Of a DNA stretch of 64,000 nucleotides, positions 11,430-22,320 are shown piece after piece. The notes under the pieces were generated by a model that saw only the letters and a list, made by a program, of their open reading frames with translations, did not search any database and had not been told where the DNA came from. The position numbers and the translations under genes are program-made. Numbering within the stretch: the stretch's first letter is position 1; each line of letters opens with the position of its first letter. Origin of the DNA: Apis mellifera (taxonomy: Eukaryota > Arthropoda > Insecta > Hymenoptera > Apidae); NCBI RefSeq assembly GCF_003254395.2, contig NC_037645.1:5447406-5511405 (forward strand), written 5' to 3'.

Positions 11430-11660
11430 AGGGGGGAATCGGCGGTTTCGTTGTTTCGCCGCAGCCTAGCCCCATCCTCCTCTCCTCCCCCCTGGAAAAT
11501 CGATCGTCGAACGACAACGAAGCCAGGCCTCCTGTCACGAGATTTCCGCGGTCCGCGGCTGAAACAAAAGCGCGCGGCTCGCTCTCTCGAGGCGAAAATT
11601 CCCGGCCGCGTGTTGCGTGATCGTCGCGATCGCGGCTTGCCATTTACCTTATCGTGTCCT
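11430..11660. other. CpG-dense GC-rich islet
   Basis: Immediately right of the 207-bp duplication the sequence becomes very rich in CpG. It includes CCGCGGTCCGCGG near 11536 (CCGCGG repeated around a single T) and CGTCGCGATCGCGG near 11622. Frames are open on both strands through composition. It could be a promoter or regulatory islet; no core promoter elements were convincing. Confidence 0.4.
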
Positions 11661-11914
11661 CCTTTGCGTCGAGAAAAACGTCAAAAACGTCGTATCTCTC
11701 GCGGAGAGATTGAATTTTCATAGATACGGAGAGTGGCCAGGTACGGAGAGGAATGGTTGGAGAACGGTGGTTGCGGTGGTTCGACGTCTACAATTTTCCT
11801 CGTCATTTTTCGCGTATGAATAAAATATCGGGCGTTATTTATCCAGGTAATTTCATCGTGAATCCATTTCCCGTCCAAATATTTCCATCGTTATTCTTCA
11901 TTGTTGTTCGGCTG

Positions 11915-11941
11915 TATATATATATATCTTGTGTGTGTGTA
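11915..11941. repeat. (TA)n(TG)n microsatellite
   Basis: A TATATATATATA run is followed after a few bases by GTGTGTGTGT. It is an alternating, slippage-prone simple repeat. Confidence 0.9.
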
Positions 11942-12355
11942 CAATGAATGGCCAAATGGTGGAAATATATCCGTGCCCTATTAAATATAAAATATGTAAT
12001 TGATATTATTATAAAATAATTTGAATAGTTGAAAGTTTCTACGTACGTGTTTCAATTTTAGGGTTATATTATAATTTCACGAGAAGAATCACGGGATACA
12101 ATTTTGAATATTTTATGATTTACGATGCTCAAATAGTTTCTTACAACAAAAGAAATTTTGATGTAGCAATTGACACGTACCCTCTCTCGTAAAACAATTT
12201 ATTCGAAACAATTTTAATTAATTCGAGAAATCCAAATTGAAGAAGTATTCCACATTCCTGAACTGAAAAATTGAAAAATCAGAGGATCTTGTAATCGTAA
12301 TCTCGCATCAACGAAAGAGGTACGAGAGAGCAAAGATGGAAAAGTGGCCAGGATC

Positions 12356-12376
12356 AAAAAAAAAAAAAAAAAAAAA
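12356..12376. repeat. A21 homopolymer
   Basis: Twenty-one consecutive A residues. There is no element body of retroposed type upstream and no clear target-site duplication, so it is treated as a simple homopolymer, not a retroposon tail. Confidence 0.9.
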
Positions 12377-12551
12377 GGAACGCGTGCAACGTGCGCGTCT
12401 TCGTTAGCAATTCGACGAGGCAAAGACGTGTTCCAACACATTTTCACGGATGTGTTTCGCGTGGATATTTGGCCGAGACCCGGCGAAACTGGAACGAGCC
12501 CGCGCTTGGAAATGTGTACATTGTACTTTGCCGCGGCGAAATGATATAGGC

Positions 12552-12578
12552 GGAGGGGTGGGGTGGGGTGGGAGAGGG
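12552..12578 (+). other. strong G-quadruplex motif, three GGGGT units
   Basis: The plus strand reads GGAGGGGTGGGGTGGGGTGG and continues GAGAGGG. The core at 12555-12572 has four G runs of at least three with single-T loops, about the most favourable arrangement for a parallel intramolecular quadruplex. It sits in a GC-richer islet (12400-12800) with overlapping frames on both strands. It is not the insect telomere repeat (TTAGG). Confidence 0.75.
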
Positions 12579-12799
12579 CAGCGAGCGCACACGGCGACAC
12601 AAGGGTTGCTATAATGAGCGGCCCGACCTCGACATGTAGGCCAAGCTCTGACGCATACCTGCACCGCATACACACCTGGACTTTCCACGTTAATACCGTG
12701 AGTGCCTCGGTTAAAGTGCGAACGACCAGCAACGAGGGACGCCTGCTGCACGCGTCCAACGAGTTCCACATCGTTGTGGAACCTGTATCGAGCTTGCTC

Positions 12800-15440
12800 C
12801 TCTGAGAATTTTCCCGGCGATCGAGATTCCTCTTGCGTGAATTTCAATTTCAGGAAGAAAGGGGTAGTAGAGGAGAAAGTGATTCTTAGAGATGTTGGTA
12901 AATATACGATGCTCGTTTGTTGGAAGCTGTAAAATTTATTTAATTAGAAGGTTGGAAAATGATGTTGATTTATTGGACAGTTAAAGATGTTTCGAATATG
13001 AGTCTTGGATTATTTCAAAATGAAATTAAATAGAAAAACGAGGATAACGAACAAAGATTTTGAAGATATATTATACACGATATCATCTGCTTTAAACGTT
13101 TCGTTCTTCGGTCTATGCAAATTATTCTACCGAATTCTCGAAGAATATTATAGTCTAATCGAATTAGGAACTAATCTAATCGAGGAGAATAATTAAATCC
13201 GATCATTATGGAAATTCGAAACGAAACACTTAATAGGCGAGATATCTTAACTAAGGTTGTTCAAAATTTTCGCGTTTAAAATATCAACGAATTTAAACGC
13301 TATTTAATCGATTCCACGATCGAATTGACTTTTGGAAACTAATGTTTACCGTGAAACTTAAAATTATTCAAGGGGTGGCAAGGCGAGGCAGCAAGGCTTG
13401 GAAGGAGGATACATCCCTGTCTTCGTCCTTCTCTTCGACCGTGCATAATGCAGTAATTGTCAAGTTGAAGATGTTCGTCTTCGTTCGCGTCTACTTTGTT
13501 CGGATCCGGAGCCGAGAACGAGCGGGAAACGCAATTAATTAAACATTCAAACAGAGTGTAAAGCGGATGGTTAATGTTTCTTTCACAATGTCGTTGCATC
13601 GTTCAACTCTGTTTTCTCTTTCCCCGTTCACGATGTTCCCGAGGATTGTTAATGGAGGACGGAACTTTCGTTCAACTGTTATTTGATTATAATTTTTAAA
13701 AAAGGGGAGAGGGGGAAATTATAATTCCGGCCATGTTTTGAAACTTTTAAAAATTGTAATTTTTCGAAATATAATATCCATCGAGTGAATTTTATGGTGT
13801 AAATACGAAAAATGAAACTAAATACGAAAAATAATTTTTTTTTTTTTTGACTTCCATAGGTAAGGGAATAAAAAATAAAATAGTAATTCGAGAAAAATAT
13901 ATGGTCGAGAAAAAATATTCGTTATTCTAAATTTCACGAGCAGATATACATTTGTTTCATAATATTTCGTGATATTTTCACATCCACGTGAAATTGTTTG
14001 GTATTAAAGTTATTAACTGTATGTCCAGCTAAGGTTAAGTTTTTCCGTTATTTTTTTTTTCAATAAAAATACTTTTTCTCGTATTTTTAAAACCAATTTA
14101 ACATTTTACATGCGTTTGATATTTATACATCTTGAAAGAAAAATTATTACGGTTTATTTTTAATAATATTTCTAATCTTATTTCGAATTTTATTCCGCGA
14201 TAATAGAAATTTCTCTCGACGCGTTAAAAAATTATCCCGTTAAATACCGAATTTATTTTAGAATACGGAGTTAAATCGTTCGAAAGCCTCGTGAGTTTTT
14301 AAAGAGCGAATAATTATGGAAGGAAAAGGGGGGAAAATAAAAATAAAATAGGAAACGAAGATACGTTCCTTTATAGCGTCGCTGTAAAAAAGTTTTAAAC
14401 CAAAGGATCGCGGGTTGGACAGACTTATAATCGTAGTTGGAGGAATCGAGCAATTAAACGGAGTTGTAACTTAGAATCTCGTCTCGATGACGAGGAGAAT
14501 CTTACTACCAAACTTCTGGAATTCGTAGCAATCGGATTATCGGCAACGAACGGATGAATATCGATCAGATTTTCCACGGAGAAATCGCACGTTTATCCCT
14601 TTCAAAGGAATATTTTTTGATAAGACGTAAAAAGGAAAGCCATTTTAAGTTCGATGAGAAGATCGATTCTTTGACCCGACGACTTGTAATTTTAAAAATT
14701 TATCGCTCAATCGTTTTAATCGAATAAATTGTATATATATGTAATTTCATCTAGTAATTTCTTTCATTGGATCTATGTACGACGCAAAAGTTTTCTATCT
14801 GACGAAGGGAGCGTAAGTTTGCCCAAGACTTTCGGCGCCATGCTGTCTTTGAAAGCTGACCGAGGTAAAACTCGCGGAGGTAGCAATAATACTTTGTAAA
14901 CTTCAATCCTGTCGTGATTAAACTGAATGAATGTTGAAACTCTGCTCGCGAGTTGTAAATTAATCGATATTTATGCCTGCACTCGTGCGAACGTTCATTC
15001 CAGCTTAATGGAAATTTAAAGACAGAGGATATTACTTTGAGTTATTGATAGCTTCGATTATATTGTACGTGCCAGCCGGGTAATGTAAACTTAATTTCCA
15101 AGGAGCTTTTCCTTACACGGATAAAAGTACCTATCTTTCATTCTGCTGCAACTGACATTTCTTGGCGCATGTTCTCGAAAACGAGAATTCCATCGACCGA
15201 GCCAAGAATATTTGCAAAACGATTACATAATTTCGACAATTGTTTTCTTCCTTAAATATTTGACCATTTTTTCGAAATTAATCGATCGAACGATTAAAGG
15301 AAGGAAGAATTTTGAAACGATCTTTTCAATTATTCGAAAAAATAATCCTCGCTTTCCAATCTTAACGATCAATGATCACCATTTCTCCTCGTGCAGAAAC
15401 GGTATATAGATCAATCACTTTTCCATAGACGGGGAAATTC
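12800..15440. other. gene-free stretch
   Basis: No gene recognised. Contains a small repeat of AAATACGAAAAAT near 13803-13833 and T runs near 13840 and 14050. An interval at 14800-15130 has somewhat more balanced composition. Long AT-rich segments dominate. Confidence 0.5.
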
Positions 15441-15565
15441 CGATCAAGAACTTTTCGCAACGCGTGCGAAAATAGTACACGTAGAGAATAGGGGATACTT
15501 TCCACGGTATAATTGGTTCGATACGGTGCAATTTTTAAAAGGCCATTGACAAATGGTACAAGTCA

Positions 15566-15702
15566 ATGATCCGGTTTATTGACTCGTGCGTTGAACGGCT
15601 TCAATATTCCAACTTCCAAAGAAGAATTATCGGCTATCTATCAATATTTATCGAACTCTACAGCGATAGCTGCTCCCGGAGTATTGTGCAAATACTGATA
15701 AG
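15566..15702 (+). other. candidate exon ending at AAG|GTAAGC
   Basis: From ATG at 15566 a 45-codon frame runs to a consensus donor (GT at 15703). The intron side is soon followed by a 25-base T-rich tract. The peptide starts MIRFIDSCVERLQ and is not recognised. A stop lies nine codons upstream of the ATG, so this would be a first coding exon or an exon entered shortly upstream. A CATTGAC/GTCAATG hairpin overlaps the ATG. The evidence is one good splice signal plus one open frame. Confidence 0.15.
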
Positions 15703-15711
15703 GTAAGCGAT

Positions 15712-15736
15712 ATTTTTTTTTTCTTTTTTTTTTTTT
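15712..15736. repeat. T-rich homopolymer tract
   Basis: Twenty-five bases that are all T except a single C. It lies just downstream of a donor-like site on the plus strand. Confidence 0.85.
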
Positions 15737-15831
15737 ATTTATGCCGGTTATTTGCACGATCGGTTGATCGATGTCAATCTATAATTTAAAATAATTTTCA
15801 AACATTCGACGCGCGTCGGTGAAAATCGTAA

Positions 15832-15862
15832 AGGGAGGAGGGAGGGGAGAGGAGGAGGGGTG
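15832..15862 (+). repeat. purine-only G-rich tract
   Basis: GGGAGGAGGGAGGGGAGAGG and the bases that follow are almost pure G and A. G runs of 3-4 make it quadruplex- and triplex-prone. Confidence 0.65.
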
Positions 15863-16514
15863 AGCTAGCTTTCATCGAATGCTTTATTAATCTCCACGTT
15901 GGACCGCGTTTCTCTCCCACCTCGATAAATAATATGGGGCGAGATGGATTTTAAAACCGGAATCGGGTAACCGTCTCCGGTTCACGCTTGTCGTTTTTCG
16001 GATTAATTGAATCTGTTAGACAAATTTTAATAAACAATCCGTCGAACAACCAAGATTTCTGTCATAACGTTTTCATTCGATTTTCATTAATTAAAGACAT
16101 CACGTCGAGAGTGTTGTCGGGGCTGAATAAACTGTATTTAATAATCCGTTCTGTCGCCGGTTAAATCGGATTCTTCGATTTATTAAAATAGAAATATTCG
16201 ATTCAATAAACTATTTTCGGTGTACAATCAGTGACCAAATTTTCTCTTTTCCTATTAACAAAGCGAGTTGTTGTTATTAAAATGATTAATCTGCTTTTAT
16301 CGTGATAGAAGATATAATTATATAAAATAATCCCTCAGATCCTGCTGTAAAAAAATATTTCCGTAATTGTATCATAGAAAAATTTTGAGGATTAATTTCA
16401 CATTTTTATTCAAATCATTTTTCAGGATTAAACAAATTTCCTTGTAAAATGTATACAAAAGTTAAGTTTCGTCCAATTTGAAATTTCTTATGAATTAACA
16501 AAGAAATTATCTGA

Positions 16515-16915
16515 ATGAATCTTTGTATCCTATCTATCTTCTCCAATCCGAACAAGGATTTCCAAAAATCTCCCACATCCATATTTACTTTCCACCTTTA
16601 TCACGATTTCGCACTTTCCACGCCTCTTCCTTCATTTCTGCGGCAAAATCTCCAGATCTACAGACTAGATTCTCCATTCGCCCCTACATCCTCGTTGCGT
16701 TCTTCCTCCAGACATTCTCGTAAAAACGCCACACGTTTCCCACTTCTCCTCCCCTTCAACATCTTTCACGGTTCACACATTTCACTCATTCACTCGCGCT
16801 CTTATCCTTCGAGTATCTCCAGCGTATCTCTTCCATAATAAAGCTTCATACCCAACCCCGTTTTACCACCAATTCATCCCTTTCTCTGTCCCCTCTCCTC
16901 GTCCAAGACAAATTC
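16515..16915. other. 400-bp pyrimidine-skewed block
   Basis: The plus strand is dominated by C and T over about 400 bases (clusters such as CTTCTCCTCCCCTTC, TTTCTCTGTCCCCTCTCC) without being a simple repeat. As a result the plus strand stays open and encodes Ser/Phe/Pro/Leu-rich peptides (for example 16515-16838), which I take as a composition effect. A real low-complexity transcript cannot be excluded. Confidence 0.55.
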
Positions 16916-19900
16916 GTCTTGGCGGTGAAAACGGCAGCTGGCCAATCGACAGTGTTCAAACAAGCTCTCGCTCGTAGAGCATTTTTATCGAGCAGTTTTA
17001 TGGGGGAGAGGGGCAGAGGAAAGTTGCACGTAGACGTTCATCCGGCCACAATTATTCCTCTATCAGCGTGTAAACTGTGGGGACCGTTCAACCAACTCGA
17101 CCCCTTCACCCCTTCACCTGTCACATATGCCCGGCAGCGAGTTATTATTCTGGTCATTTGCTTAACAGAGTTATGCAAAATCGCGCGCAACTTCGGGACC
17201 CCTTGTTGAACCGGCAACGTCACGTGCGAACACAGCAATTTCGTGCTTCGTTATAAGTATTCATACGCGTTAAAAAGCGCCGAATAAGCCCTTACTTTGG
17301 TCGCCGTTGTTTGCCCGCGTGTGTGCCGTTGCCTTCGCCCGTGTTGAATTCTAAATCACGCGCGAATATATACGAAGAATGGACAGACACCGACCGTTTG
17401 GCGCTCGGTCGATAATAAAAATGCGATCGGCTCAAGAGTGGAGTGGATAAAGAGAGGAGAAAAAGGAGGAGAAGAGGATATTCGGCCTCGATTAAACAGT
17501 GGAAACAAAATTATCACTGTGTTTGGAAAAACTGTACCACAAATCCTTTCTTGGCTTGGTCTTCGTTCTGGCATGTGGCCAATAGTCGGTTAACCGAAAC
17601 CTGTGCTTCGAAGATCGTTGTTATCTGTCCGATAGGCGTTGCACTTAGACGGTTTTACAACCGGTTTACAAACGGTGTGTTCCGTTCCTGGATACATGCA
17701 CATTCATTCCTGTGTTTCTATTATACCCTATGTTAAGTGATCGTTCCCTTCTTTCCAATTTATATCCAGATAATTATTCGAGAAACCGAATTTCCGGTTG
17801 TAAATATGTTCCATCATACGTTTGTTTCGTTTTCGAAGATTTTATTTCTGTGATTCTTTTTCTAAATTCTCGACACTTCGCGTCAGAGATGTTTAATGAA
17901 GAATGAAGGTTTGCGTGGAAAAAAGTTTGGAGTAGGAGATTAATATTCATTATCGACATCCTGTTACGAGTCGAGAAATCAGCGTCTCCCGTGTCAAGTA
18001 TTATTATACTTGAAATTTATGAAGTAATGAATGTGACCCTATTCCATTTATTTTCGTTGAAATATCTCTAGTAGATATATCCGCAAGAAGATTTTTGTAT
18101 TTTATTCGATTAAAAAATAGACAGAAGATTTTTCTTGATATAAAAATAATTATAATATTTTTTCTTCGATATTTCTTCGTATATAATTTCAGAACGAATA
18201 AGTTAATTTAATAATCCTAATATCCCTAATATTCTTAGTGTCGTATTACCTATTCGAATTTCATGGGAATTCATTTCGAAGATTACCACAGGTTCAACTC
18301 AGCAGGTCACAGAGCGGATATACGTTCGCGACTTCCATAAATCATTCGATTAATCTTCCTTCTTGATATCTACTTTACCAGTTAGATACCGGCTTAATTG
18401 ATCTGTTAAAGTTTAAACAACAAAGAGATCCTCGAATTAAATAAGTTTTTTCTTATCTCGTTGATTAGCCTTCTACGAGAACATTGTATAAATTTTGATA
18501 ACGTATCTTAATTCTTTTAACCAATTTTTAAGAATATTTCAAACTACTTAATCGTTATTGGAGAACAAATTACCCGAATAAATCAAGGAATCAAATTTGT
18601 TAAAATTATATCGATATAATAAAATAAATATATTTCTACAGTTTCAGGACACGTCTTTCATTCGATTAAAACTTTAAGAATAAAAGATACGTTATCAATT
18701 TTCACTAATAAACAAACTTTCTCGAGATAAACTAATAAATCCGATTTTATTATTAATTTTTCCCCTCCTTGATAATCACACTCGTTCCCGTGATAGCCGC
18801 TCGAACGAATCGAAATCACGGAGGTCAGGATTTCGATTTACCTCACGGGTCGATTGTAGCTGACGCGCTGGCGTCGTCTATCATCCCGCAAAGGATCGAT
18901 AGTAAGTGTATCGCATAGCGGTAAATAATTTCAATATTCAACTCACAGTAAAATTGGATGGGAAGCGAAGCGTGGACAAGTATTCGATACTCGCGCCGTG
19001 GCGTCGATATTATGTTGTGCAATATGGAATTCGGCAAATGATGCGGAACAGGCTATTTGTACGGGCCAGAATTCATCCTCTCTCCAACCTCCGATCCCCG
19101 CTTGATTTCCTTTGTTCGGCTATCCTTTTGATCGCGCGCGAGTATTGATAGCTTTCCTTTTTTTCTCTCCCTCCTTCCTTTTTTTTTTTTCTATTTCGTG
19201 ATTGAAAATAATCGTTGCCTTCGACTTTTCGTGTTATTTTCATCAGATATCGAGGGAAAAAAATCATATTTTCGTACAATACATAACATCTTTCAAATCC
19301 GTATATAATTTATTCGAGGACAACAGGATTTTCTACGGTTCGTCGCGTAATTGAATTTTTTAAAATCGGGTTAAAAGTATCCTCGATACGTTCGACTATC
19401 TGTTGCTCGATTGTTAACAATTTTTATCTACGATAATTTTTATCGCGACGAAATTTTAATTAATTTAAAACTCGATAAATAATTCCCAATTCTATTTTGT
19501 ATCTATCATCCCAAACAAATCCAAGATATCTTTTTTTAAATTCTTAGAAGAAGATTCAAGATTCCAAAAGTAATATTTTATTGCGTCTCTCAGATTACAC
19601 TTACTTGACAGACTTGCATTAACACTTCGTGTGCACGCGAGTATCGAGCTTATCCCATTCAACACTTTTACTTAAAAAAAGATCTCGATTTCCTTCGATT
19701 AATTCTTCGATTATAAAGCATATACATTTTTAGAACACTTCACCTATCTTCTTCGAAACATCTCCCTCGTGTTTTAATCCTCGCCCGGGTGATTGGATTG
19801 CGTTTAATATCCGCAATTCCAAGTTCGTTATTGGGGCTCGAAGTAAAGAGGAGCGCAAAACGGGAACGGCGGTCATCCATAGGGAAACACCTTTTGACCG

Positions 19901-21360
19901 GGTAGTTTCTGGTAATTGGCGCGAGTTTGCAGCCGCAGTCGGTCCCCTCCTTCGTGCTCCTTCGAGAAGGGTGCTCCAAGTTGCGAGCCAGACGGACGAC
20001 AATTAACACGCATCCGTAACCTGGAAAACTTTCGGTTCGACTCGACTCGCCACTGCTCCCTTCCCTCCCCCTCCCTAAACTTTTAAGAAGGCTTTGTTAT
20101 CGGCCGCCTTTGTCTCGTGGCTAGGAAACGAAACAGTTGGATCTTAAAGGGACGAATCTACCCCCTCGGACTCGATATTGATGTTTCGCGCTCCACCTGT
20201 ACGGGCGTAACTTTCTCGTTGTGCGAGCCAAGTTTGCGTTGCAATTATATATAGGGGAGGAAGGGGGTGCTCTGCACGTTTTCTTGAAATTCGAAACGAT
20301 TTTTAAAGCGTGGGCCGACATTCTTCTTTCTGTGGAGAGAGGAGGAGGGTTTACGTTTTTTTGCATTCTTCCTCTGTTTGTGGAAGTTGTGTAACACGAG
20401 GGAGGAGGGAGGAAAGTAGGTAACGACCCACTTTCGTTTCACAAGGAAAATCAATGAGAGGAATGGTTTGCCGAGATAATCTCTGCTTCGAAATGATATG
20501 AACACTCGATGATTAATAATTTCGAAAGGATTGGATGATAAATGGATTAAAACGAACGATAATAGGAATTTAGAAAATGAAAGGATATCCTTATGAATGA
20601 AAATATTATTGTTTCTTGTTGATTTTGAATTTCTCTTTTGGTTTTTTTCGACCGTGATTTTTAATTGCATTAAAATTGAGAAAATAAATGTGTGATATGA
20701 ATATCTTTTATAAATTTGGCAAGAAAAAAAAATATTGGAAAATGTTTTGTTAAAAACAATTCAAAATCACGTATTTCGAAATTACTCTTGAAAAACAAGA
20801 TCCTAACGAATTTGAAGTAATTTGAGACAATTTGAATCACCTGATTCGAGAAATTCTTTCAAACTATAAACAAAATTGGAAATCTTTTCGCGAATATGAG
20901 AATTCGTGAATTTGGATTTGCAAATTCTGTTTTTAAACTTATTTATAATCGATCGAATCAAAAATGGAACAAGGAGAAAATTTTCTGTTTTAATTTTTGT
21001 AAAAATTGTTATAAGCTATTGCTCAGTTTTCGTTGCTTAAATCTCTATATCGCCAAAATAAAATTCATTCGTGAGATATTATAATCTATTCTTTCGCACT
21101 ACGAACGAGTCGAAAAGTTTGGGAAAAAGATTCAATGTTGCGACTATAAATTTTTTAATCGAAAAAATCGTTATTGAATATTCCACGTCGGGGATCGGTT
21201 AACGAACAACGAAACGGATCGTTACGTGGCGTTTCACCCGCCACGAGGCGTTTATTTATTACAATGCAGGGTGAAAAATTTATTTACCGTAACAAATGAA
21301 GCACCGCTAATCCATTTATGGCGGGAGATTAAAATCGGACTCAATTAATTATCGTCCTTC
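16916..21360. other. gene-free stretch
   Basis: No gene recognised. GC-richer islets at about 16920-17360 and 19740-20100 show open frames on both strands. 17990-18780 and 20480-21180 are AT-rich. From 21190 the sequence becomes a mixed, motif-rich segment with several TTTATTTA/CCATTTATGG-type words. Confidence 0.5.
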
Positions 21361-21377
21361 GATACAGCGGCGCGATA

Positions 21378-21558
21378 ATGCACCGTGACCACGAAGACAA
21401 CTTGTACAATCGCTTTAATGGTCGAATAAATTATGTCGGCCGACGGGAAACGATTTCATTCGTCGACTCTAAAATCCTCCACGCTGATTGCCTCGGAAAT
21501 TATTCAAAAACCTCGCCGAATTGCCTCGATGAATGTTACACAGGCTACGCGTGTACGG
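21378..21558 (+). other. candidate exon ending at GG|GTGAGT
   Basis: An ATG at 21378 opens 60 codons plus one base up to a strong donor (GT at 21559), followed at once by a long T/C tract. The frame has no low complexity before the donor, and the peptide begins MHRDHEDNLYNRFNGRINYV. No family is recognised, other frames here are also open, and no partner acceptor could be identified. The upstream 200 bases are motif-rich and could equally be a regulatory element. Confidence 0.15.
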
Positions 21559-21564
21559 GTGAGT

Positions 21565-21577
21565 TCCTTTTTTCTTT

Positions 21578-21618
<41 letters not shown>

Positions 21619-21621
21619 CTT
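21565..21621. repeat. (TC)n microsatellite in a pyrimidine tract
   Basis: About 55 bases of uninterrupted pyrimidine with a TCTCTCTC core. It is slippage-prone and accounts for Ser/Leu- and Arg/Glu-repeat peptides in the overlapping frames. Confidence 0.9.
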
Positions 21622-21901
21622 CGTCCGTATTGTTTCTTCAAGAAACATTTTCTCATCAAAGATGAAAAATTTAAATCGTCACCATTAATCGATATTTTAT
21701 TTATTTGCTTTTTTAAAATCGTTCGATTGAATATAATCAAATTAAGATTTATCGAGATTAATCAGGAAGCATAATGAATTAAAGAATAAAAGAGAAACTG
21801 TTGGAGGTATTTTTTAGATTTTTAAATTCTTATCTAATCTTTCGTTTCAATTTGACACAAACTTTCCACTTCTATTGGTTTGATTGTTCGATCAATCACA
21901 A

Positions 21902-22320
21902 ATATCAATAGAAGGAAAGAAGGTACACGATTTCACTCGACCCATCCCAATCTTGACTCGTCCCAATGAAGTTCAAATCGACACGTTGTGCAAATATTTG
22001 AATAAGAACCCGAACAATTACTACGATCGACCGAACAGTTATCGGCGAAGAAGAGAAAGAACGCGCGCGATTTCATTATCAATATTCCAATCTTCGCTCC
22101 CTTCAACCAAAGTTCAAACCGAGTCACAAACTTAACCGAAGCGTTTTAACGAAATTAGAACGAAATTATTCGAATCATAAATATCAACGAAGGGAAGGGA
22201 GAAAATTTTTAAACTTTACTCAAAATTCCAATTCTTTTCTTTTTCCCCAATCAAGATTCAATCTTGACGAGAATATTTAATATAAATATTGGAATAATTA
22301 TTCACAGGTATCGATCGAAA
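21902..22320. repeat. diverged tandem repeat, 140-bp period, three copies
   Basis: Anchors TCCCAATCTTG (21945), TTCCAATCTTC (22085) and TTCCAATTCTT (22226) are spaced 140 and 141 bp. Preceding anchors ATATCAATAGAAGG (21902), TTATCGGCGAAGAAG (22040) and ATATCAACGAAGGG (22181) show the same spacing. AAGTTCAAA and AGATTCAAT follow at equivalent places. Copies are clearly related but carry many substitutions and small indels. Confidence 0.7.

Noticed and set aside
11055..11723. 222-codon plus-strand frame, the longest in the window
   Set aside because: Its length comes from an in-frame 207-bp duplication followed by a CpG-rich islet where several frames on both strands are open. No domain or family is recognised.
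12356..12376. Retroposon poly-A tail
   Set aside because: No upstream element body, no clear target-site duplication and no reverse-transcriptase-like frame.
12214..12771. 185-codon minus-strand frame
   Set aside because: It crosses the A21 tract (read as poly-Phe) and overlaps another minus-strand frame and three plus-strand frames; there is no recognisable motif.
21565..21621. Simple repeats as a CRISPR-like array
   Set aside because: The repeats are dinucleotide microsatellites without spacers; nothing in the window has the repeat-spacer pattern.
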